Shown here: positions 59,692 through 64,000 of the stretch, one piece after another
Layout of the letters: each line of letters starts with the position of its first letter
How positions within the stretch are numbered: the first letter of the stretch is position 1
From: Mycobacterium sp.
GTDB taxonomy: Bacteria; Actinomycetota; Actinomycetes; Mycobacteriales; Mycobacteriaceae
Reading direction: 5' to 3'
Assembly (NCBI RefSeq): GCF_002863225.1
Contig: NZ_PKEK01000052.1
Coordinates: 94,056 to 158,055 of the forward strand
DNA: 64,000 nucleotides
Notes under the pieces: model-generated
Told to the model about the DNA's origin: nothing
What the model saw: only the letters and a program-made list of their open reading frames with translations
Database searches by the model: none
Made by a program: the position numbers and the translations under genes

Positions 59692-62544
59692 GTGACCGAC
59701 TCCGACCCCGACGCGCCGCGGTACCGCTACACCGCGGACCTGGCGGGCCGCATCGAACAGACCTGGCAGGACACCTGGGCCCGGCTGGGGACCTTCAACG
59801 TGCCCAACCCGGTCGGCTCGCTGGCGCCGACGGACGGCACGGACCTCTCGCAGGCACCCAACTCCAAGATGTTCGTTCAGGACATGTTCCCCTACCCGTC
59901 CGGTGAGGGCCTGCACGTCGGCCACCCGCTCGGCTACATCGCCACCGACGTCTACGCCCGCTATTTCCGGATGCTGGGCCGTAATGTGCTGCACGCCTTG
60001 GGCTTCGATGCTTTCGGACTGCCCGCCGAGCAGTACGCCGTGCAGACCGGGACCCATCCGCGCACCCGCACCGAAGCCAACATCGTCAACTTCCGGCGGC
60101 AGCTGGGCCGCTTGGGCTTCGGGCACGACAGCCGGCGCAGCTTCTCCACCACCGACGTCGACTTCTACAAGTGGACCCAGTGGATCTTCCTGCAGATCTA
60201 CAACGCGTGGTTCGACGCCGCCGTCGGCAAGGCACGCCCGATCGCCGAGCTGGTCGCCGAGTTCGATTCCGGTGCACGCCAACTCGACGACGGCCGGGTG
60301 TGGGCATCGCTGTCGGCGGGCGAACGCGCGGATGTGATCGATGGTCACCGATTGGTCTACCAGTCCGACTCGATGGTCAACTGGTGCCCGGGCCTGGGTA
60401 CCGTGCTGGCCAACGAAGAGGTCACCGCCGACGGCCGCAGCGAGCGGGGCAACTTCCCGGTGTTCCGGAAACGGCTGCGGCAGTGGATGATGCGGATCAC
60501 CGCCTACTCTGACCGACTGCTCGACGACCTCGTTGCGCTGGACTGGCCGGAGAAGGTCAAGACCATGCAGCGCAACTGGATCGGCCGGTCCACCGGCGCT
60601 GCCGCGCTGTTCTCGTCGCAGGCCGGCGATCTCGAAGTGTTCACCACCCGGCCCGACACCCTGTTCGGCGCAACCTATTTGGTGCTGGCGCCCGAACACG
60701 AACTGGTCGACCGGCTGGTCACCGCGCAGTGGCCGGACGGGGTTGACCCGCACTGGACCTACGGCGCCGACACCCCGCTGCAGGCCGTGGCCGCCTACCG
60801 GCAGGCGATCGCCGCGAAGTCCGACCTGGAGCGCCAGGAGAACAAGACCAAGACCGGTGTGTTCCTGGGCGCGTACGCGACCAACCCGGCCAACGGCGAA
60901 CAGGTCCCGGTGTTCATCGCCGACTACGTGCTGGCCGGCTACGGCACCGGGGCCATCATGGCGGTGCCCGGCCACGACCAGCGGGACTGGGAGTTCGCTC
61001 AGGAGTTCGGCCTGCCGATCGTCGAAGTCATTGCCGGCGGCGATGTTTCGCTCGGCGCGTACTCCGGCGACGGGGTCCTGGTGAATTCGGATTACCTCAA
61101 CGGCTTCGACGTGGCGGCGGCGAAGCAAGCCATCACCGAGCGGTTGGAATCGGAGGGCCGCGGCCGGGCCCGCATCGAATACAAGCTGCGCGATTGGCTT
61201 TTCGCGCGGCAACGTTACTGGGGCGAGCCTTTCCCGATCGTCTACGACTCCGACGGTCGCGCTCATGCGCTGGACGACGCGGCGCTGCCGGTGGAGCTAC
61301 CTGATGTACGGGACTACGCCCCGGTGCTCTTCGATCCCGACGACGCCGGCAGCGAGCCGTCGCCGCCGCTGGGCAAGGCCACCGAGTGGGTCAACGTCGA
61401 GCTGGATCTCGGCGACGGGCTCAAGCCCTACACCCGCGACACCAACGTCATGCCGCAGTGGGCCGGCAGCTCCTGGTATGAGCTGCGCTACACCGATCCG
61501 CACAACCCAGACCGGTTCTGCGGCAAGGAGAACGAGGCCTACTGGATGGGCCCGCGGCCGGCCGAGCACGGAGCGGGTGACCCCGGCGGCGTCGACCTCT
61601 ATGTCGGTGGCGCCGAGCACGCCGTGCTGCACCTGCTGTACTGCCGGTTCTGGCACAAGGTGCTCTACGACTTGGGCCATGTCAGTTCCAGCGAGCCCTA
61701 TCGCCGGCTGGTCAACCAGGGGTACATCCAAGCCTTCGCCTATACCGATGCCCGCGGCGCCTACGTGACGGCCGCCGACGTCGTCGAGCGCGACGGTGCC
61801 TTCTTCTACCCCGGCTCGGACGGGGAGATCGAGGTCTTCCAGGAGTTCGGCAAGATCGGCAAGAGCCTGAAGAACTCGATTTCGCCGGACGAGATGTGCG
61901 ACGACTACGGTGCCGACACCCTGCGGGTGTACGAGATGTCGATGGGCCCGATCGAGGCCTCCCGGCCCTGGGCCACCAAGGATGTCGTTGGTGCCCAACG
62001 CTTCCTGCAGCGGGTGTGGCGGCTGGTGGTCGACGAGAACACCGGTGAGGTCCGCGTCGGTGACGGTGACCTCGACACCGACACGCTGCGGCTGCTGCAC
62101 CGCACGATCGCCGGGGTGTCGGAAGACTATGCGGCACTGCGCAACAACACCGCGGTGGCCAAGCTGATCGAATACACCAATCACCTGACCAAGCAGCACC
62201 GCGACTCGGTGCCGCGCGCCGCGGTCGAGCCGCTGGTGCTGATGCTGGCGCCGGTGGCGCCACACCTCGGCGAGGAACTGTGGCAGCGTCTCGGCCACGC
62301 CGATCCGCTTGCGCACGGCCCGTTCCCGGTCGCCGACCCCGCGTATTTGGTCGACGACACCGTGGAGTACCCGGTGCAGGTCAACGGGAAGGTGCGCGGC
62401 CGAATCACGGTGTCCACCAACGCAGATCGCGGCGCGGTCGAGGCCGCGGCGCTCGCGGACGAGAAGGTGCAGGCGTTCCTGGCCGGTGGTGAACCGAAGA
62501 AGGTCATCGTGGTCCCCGGCAAGATGGTCAACCTGGTCGTCTAG
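59692..62544 (+). CDS. leuS: Leucyl-tRNA synthetase
   Basis: A 950-residue class I synthetase that charges tRNA-Leu. HIGH motif in YPSGEGLHVGHPLGY, KMSKS-like motif in EFGKIGKSLKN, an editing (CP1) domain with TTRPDTLFGATYLVLAPEH and GTGAIMAVPGHDQRDW, and a C-terminal VQVNGKVRGRI domain. GTG 59692 is preferred; a TTG two codons upstream is also possible. A tRNA-Leu is in the same window at 3127. It is divergent from mtc28. Confidence 0.97.
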   Translation: MTDSDPDAPRYRYTADLAGRIEQTWQDTWARLGTFNVPNPVGSLAPTDGTDLSQAPNSKMFVQDMFPYPSGEGLHVGHPLGYIATDVYARYFRMLGRNVLHALGFDAFGLPAEQYAVQTGTHPRTRTEANIVNFRRQLGRLGFGHDSRRSFSTTDVDFYKWTQWIFLQIYNAWFDAAVGKARPIAELVAEFDSGARQLDDGRVWASLSAGERADVIDGHRLVYQSDSMVNWCPGLGTVLANEEVTADGRSERGNFPVFRKRLRQWMMRITAYSDRLLDDLVALDWPEKVKTMQRNWIGRSTGAAALFSSQAGDLEVFTTRPDTLFGATYLVLAPEHELVDRLVTAQWPDGVDPHWTYGADTPLQAVAAYRQAIAAKSDLERQENKTKTGVFLGAYATNPANGEQVPVFIADYVLAGYGTGAIMAVPGHDQRDWEFAQEFGLPIVEVIAGGDVSLGAYSGDGVLVNSDYLNGFDVAAAKQAITERLESEGRGRARIEYKLRDWLFARQRYWGEPFPIVYDSDGRAHALDDAALPVELPDVRDYAPVLFDPDDAGSEPSPPLGKATEWVNVELDLGDGLKPYTRDTNVMPQWAGSSWYELRYTDPHNPDRFCGKENEAYWMGPRPAEHGAGDPGGVDLYVGGAEHAVLHLLYCRFWHKVLYDLGHVSSSEPYRRLVNQGYIQAFAYTDARGAYVTAADVVERDGAFFYPGSDGEIEVFQEFGKIGKSLKNSISPDEMCDDYGADTLRVYEMSMGPIEASRPWATKDVVGAQRFLQRVWRLVVDENTGEVRVGDGDLDTDTLRLLHRTIAGVSEDYAALRNNTAVAKLIEYTNHLTKQHRDSVPRAAVEPLVLMLAPVAPHLGEELWQRLGHADPLAHGPFPVADPAYLVDDTVEYPVQVNGKVRGRITVSTNADRGAVEAAALADEKVQAFLAGGEPKKVIVVPGKMVNLVV

Positions 62545-62553
62545 GACGCGAGC

Positions 62554-62600
62554 CAGAAGCCACGGTCGCGAACGCCGCGAATCCGCAGCCGAGGCTTCTG
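62554..62600. terminator. Candidate terminator between leuS and the SDR gene
   Basis: CAGAAGCC (62554-62561) and its complement GGCTTCTG (62593-62600) bracket a 31-base GC-rich loop, followed by TTTCGCGG. The end resembles the ppiA-side terminator (GGCTTCTGTTTTGCGG at 15490-15505). It lies between convergent genes. Confidence 0.5.
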
Positions 62601-62608
62601 TTTCGCGG

Positions 62609-63274
62609 TCAGCGCGGCCGCAGGATCACCTCGTGCAGGTGCCCGTCCGGCGGCGTGGCAACCGCCTGCGCGACCGCGGCGGCGACGGTCTCGGCACGCA
62701 GGAACTTCGAGGCGTCGTACTCGCCGCCCTCGTAGGACACCAATTCGTGCTGCATGTCGGTGTCCACGCGACCGGGGTAGACGGTGGTGACCCGAAGATC
62801 CGGCTCGCTGAGTCGCAGCGAGTCGGCGAACGCACGCAGCGCGAACTTGCTGGCCGAATACGACGCCATGTTCTCCGACGCCTTGCGACCCGACCCGGAG
62901 TTGATGAACAGCACCTGGCCGTCCGCCGCACGCAGCGCCGGCAGCAGGGCCAAGGTAACGGCAACGGCGCCAACGACATTGACCTCGAATGTGGTTCGCC
63001 ATTCGTCCACGGTCGACTCCGCGATGCGCCCGGGCAGCGACACCCCGGCGTTGTGCACCAGCACGTTGAGTTCACCGATGGCGGCGGTGGCGGCCTGGAC
63101 GCTGTCGGAGTCCGTCACGTCCAGCGGCAGTGCTGTGGCGCCGAGCCGCTCGGCGGTGGACTGCAGCGCGGGCGAGGGCCGGCCGGCCAGTAGCAGGGTG
63201 TGGGTGGGTGCCAGGGCGTCGGCGATGGCAGCGCCGATTCCACGGCTGGCTCCGGTGATCAAGGCGGTCCGCAT
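62609..63274 (-). CDS. Short-chain dehydrogenase/reductase
   Basis: A 221-residue classical SDR. The cofactor loop is TGASRGIG (7-14), with NAG (about 74-76), catalytic Ser in INSGSGR and the YSASK pair. Substrate unknown. It lies downstream of the MarR gene on the same strand, 56 bases away, and could belong to its regulon. Confidence 0.9.
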   Translation of the reverse strand: MRTALITGASRGIGAAIADALAPTHTLLLAGRPSPALQSTAERLGATALPLDVTDSDSVQAATAAIGELNVLVHNAGVSLPGRIAESTVDEWRTTFEVNVVGAVAVTLALLPALRAADGQVLFINSGSGRKASENMASYSASKFALRAFADSLRLSEPDLRVTTVYPGRVDTDMQHELVSYEGGEYDASKFLRAETVAAAVAQAVATPPDGHLHEVILRPR

Positions 63275-63330
63275 GTCCGCCAGCTTACGGGCGCCGCGGC
63301 TTACCCGGACAACCCAAGTGTGGCAACAGT

Positions 63331-63840
63331 TTACGAAGTCGCGTCGCCGTTGGCGGAACCCGCGGGAGTGGCCACGGCTTCGCTGGCGGCCAGGCGTTCC
63401 AGCGGCGCGAGCGCCTTGGTCAGCGCATCGAGCTCGGGGCCGTTCAGCTGGCTCAGCAGCGAAACCAGCGCGGTGATCCGGTTGCTCAGCGACTCGCGGT
63501 GAACCGCCAGGCCGCGTGGTGTGATGTCGACCAGCACGGCACGCAGGTCGGACGGGTCGCGTGAACGCTTGACCAGGCCGACTTTCTCCAGCCGGCGGAT
63601 CGCCACCGTGGTGGTGGGCGTGCGGACCCGCTCGTGGGCGGCCAAGTCGGTCATCCGGATTGGACCGCGGTCGAGCAGGGTCACCAGAATCGACAGCTGC
63701 GCCAGCGTCAGGTCCTGGGCTGTTTCCTTGCCGGCGCTCGGGTCGCCACGACGCAGGATCGAGAACAGCTTGGACAGCGTACGGTGAAGCCCCTCCGCCA
63801 GCTCAGTGAGCTCCGGAACGGTGGCTTCAGTTTCCGCCAT
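63331..63840 (-). CDS. MarR-family transcriptional regulator (Rv0042c-like)
   Basis: A 169-residue winged-helix repressor. The recognition region is GPIRMTDLAAHERVRTPTTT with a wing around RSRDPSDLRAVLVDITPRG, flanked by dimerisation helices. Ligand and targets are unknown; the adjacent SDR and ABC genes are candidates. ATG start. Confidence 0.9.
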   Translation of the reverse strand: MAETEATVPELTELAEGLHRTLSKLFSILRRGDPSAGKETAQDLTLAQLSILVTLLDRGPIRMTDLAAHERVRTPTTTVAIRRLEKVGLVKRSRDPSDLRAVLVDITPRGLAVHRESLSNRITALVSLLSQLNGPELDALTKALAPLERLAASEAVATPAGSANGDATS

Positions 63841-63894
63841 AGTTCGACAGTCTAACCTGTCCGCACATCAGCGGCCCACAATTGGGTTTTGCTG

Positions 63895-64000
63895 TCACAG
63901 CACCTGCGACAAGAAGCGTTGCAGACGTTCGGTAGCTGCGGCCTCGAAGATCTGCGCCGGCGGCCCGGTCTCCACCACCTGACCGTGATCCATGAACACG
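63895..64000 (-). CDS. ABC transporter ATP-binding protein, C-terminal fragment
   Basis: The last 34 residues and the stop of a minus-strand gene cut by the window edge. FMDHGQVVETGPPAQIF followed by an ERLQRFLSQ ending is typical of polar amino acid (GlnQ/HisP-type) ABC ATPases. The substrate cannot be named from this fragment. Confidence 0.75.
   Translation of the reverse strand, partial: VFMDHGQVVETGPPAQIFEAAATERLQRFLSQVL

Noticed and set aside
1..64000. CRISPR arrays, IS elements or rRNA genes
   Set aside because: No spaced identical short repeats, transposase-like proteins with terminal inverted repeats, or rRNA sequences were seen; the only tandem repeats are in fhaA and at 54187-54308.

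Overview
The window is a chromosomal segment of a mycobacterium (Mycobacterium or Mycolicibacterium; species not determinable by eye) centred on the replication origin. The gene order fhaA-fhaB-pstP-rodA-pbpA-pknA-pknB-trpG ... gyrA-gyrB-recF-dnaN-dnaA-rpmH-rnpA-yidD-yidC-jag-rsmG-parA-parB-cwlM-trxC-trxB-sigM-murJ is the mycobacterial oriC neighbourhood. High G+C, frequent GTG/TTG starts, a full-length GyrA intein, MurJ fused to a pseudokinase, CrgA/CwsA and mycobactin genes all fit this genus.

Layout. 1-3.1 kb: a lower-G+C accessory gene for a PHP phosphoesterase/SMC-like ATPase (TrlF-like), next to tRNA-Leu. 3.4-13 kb: a plus-strand growth and division operon (two FHA proteins, phosphatase PstP, RodA, PbpA, kinases PknA and PknB) in which five successive junctions from fhaB onward are 4-bp start/stop overlaps. 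13-19.2 kb: trpG, a DUF881 protein, crgA, a PH-domain membrane protein, ppiA, cwsA, an extra diguanylate cyclase, tRNA-Ala, a tiny membrane ORF, tRNA-Ile and a DUF3566 protein. 19.3-30.3 kb (minus strand): gyrA with a 420-residue intein, gyrB, a DUF721 gene, recF, dnaN, oriC, dnaA. 30.9-36.1 kb (plus strand): ribosome, RNase P and membrane-insertion genes, rsmG, parA and parB with two perfect parS sites. 36.4-49.8 kb: a GNAT-like protein, cwlM, trxC/trxB, rsmA/sigM, murJ, a DUF6049 protein, mutT4 and pcnA. 49.8-54.2 kb: a Ca-binding-repeat protein, then the mycobactin acyl-chain locus mbtL-mbtM-mbtN with convergent mbtK, the last preceded by an IdeR-type iron box. 54.2-64 kb: a 52-bp tandem repeat and a block equivalent to M. 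tuberculosis Rv0036c-Rv0042c (TIGR03084 protein, MFS, YqgE, an inserted SBF-like transporter, a membrane protein, Mtc28, LeuS, SDR, MarR), ending in a truncated ABC ATPase.

How it works together. The left half couples Ser/Thr phosphosignalling to peptidoglycan synthesis. Several of its partners lie in the right half: MurJ with its pseudokinase tail (a known FhaA ligand) and CwlM (a known PknB substrate). DnaA, DnaN, gyrase, ParA/ParB and parS handle replication initiation and origin segregation. Compared with M. tuberculosis as I remember it, the main departures are the TrlF-like islet, the diguanylate cyclase, the mbt locus near the origin, and the leuS block on the parB side of oriC.
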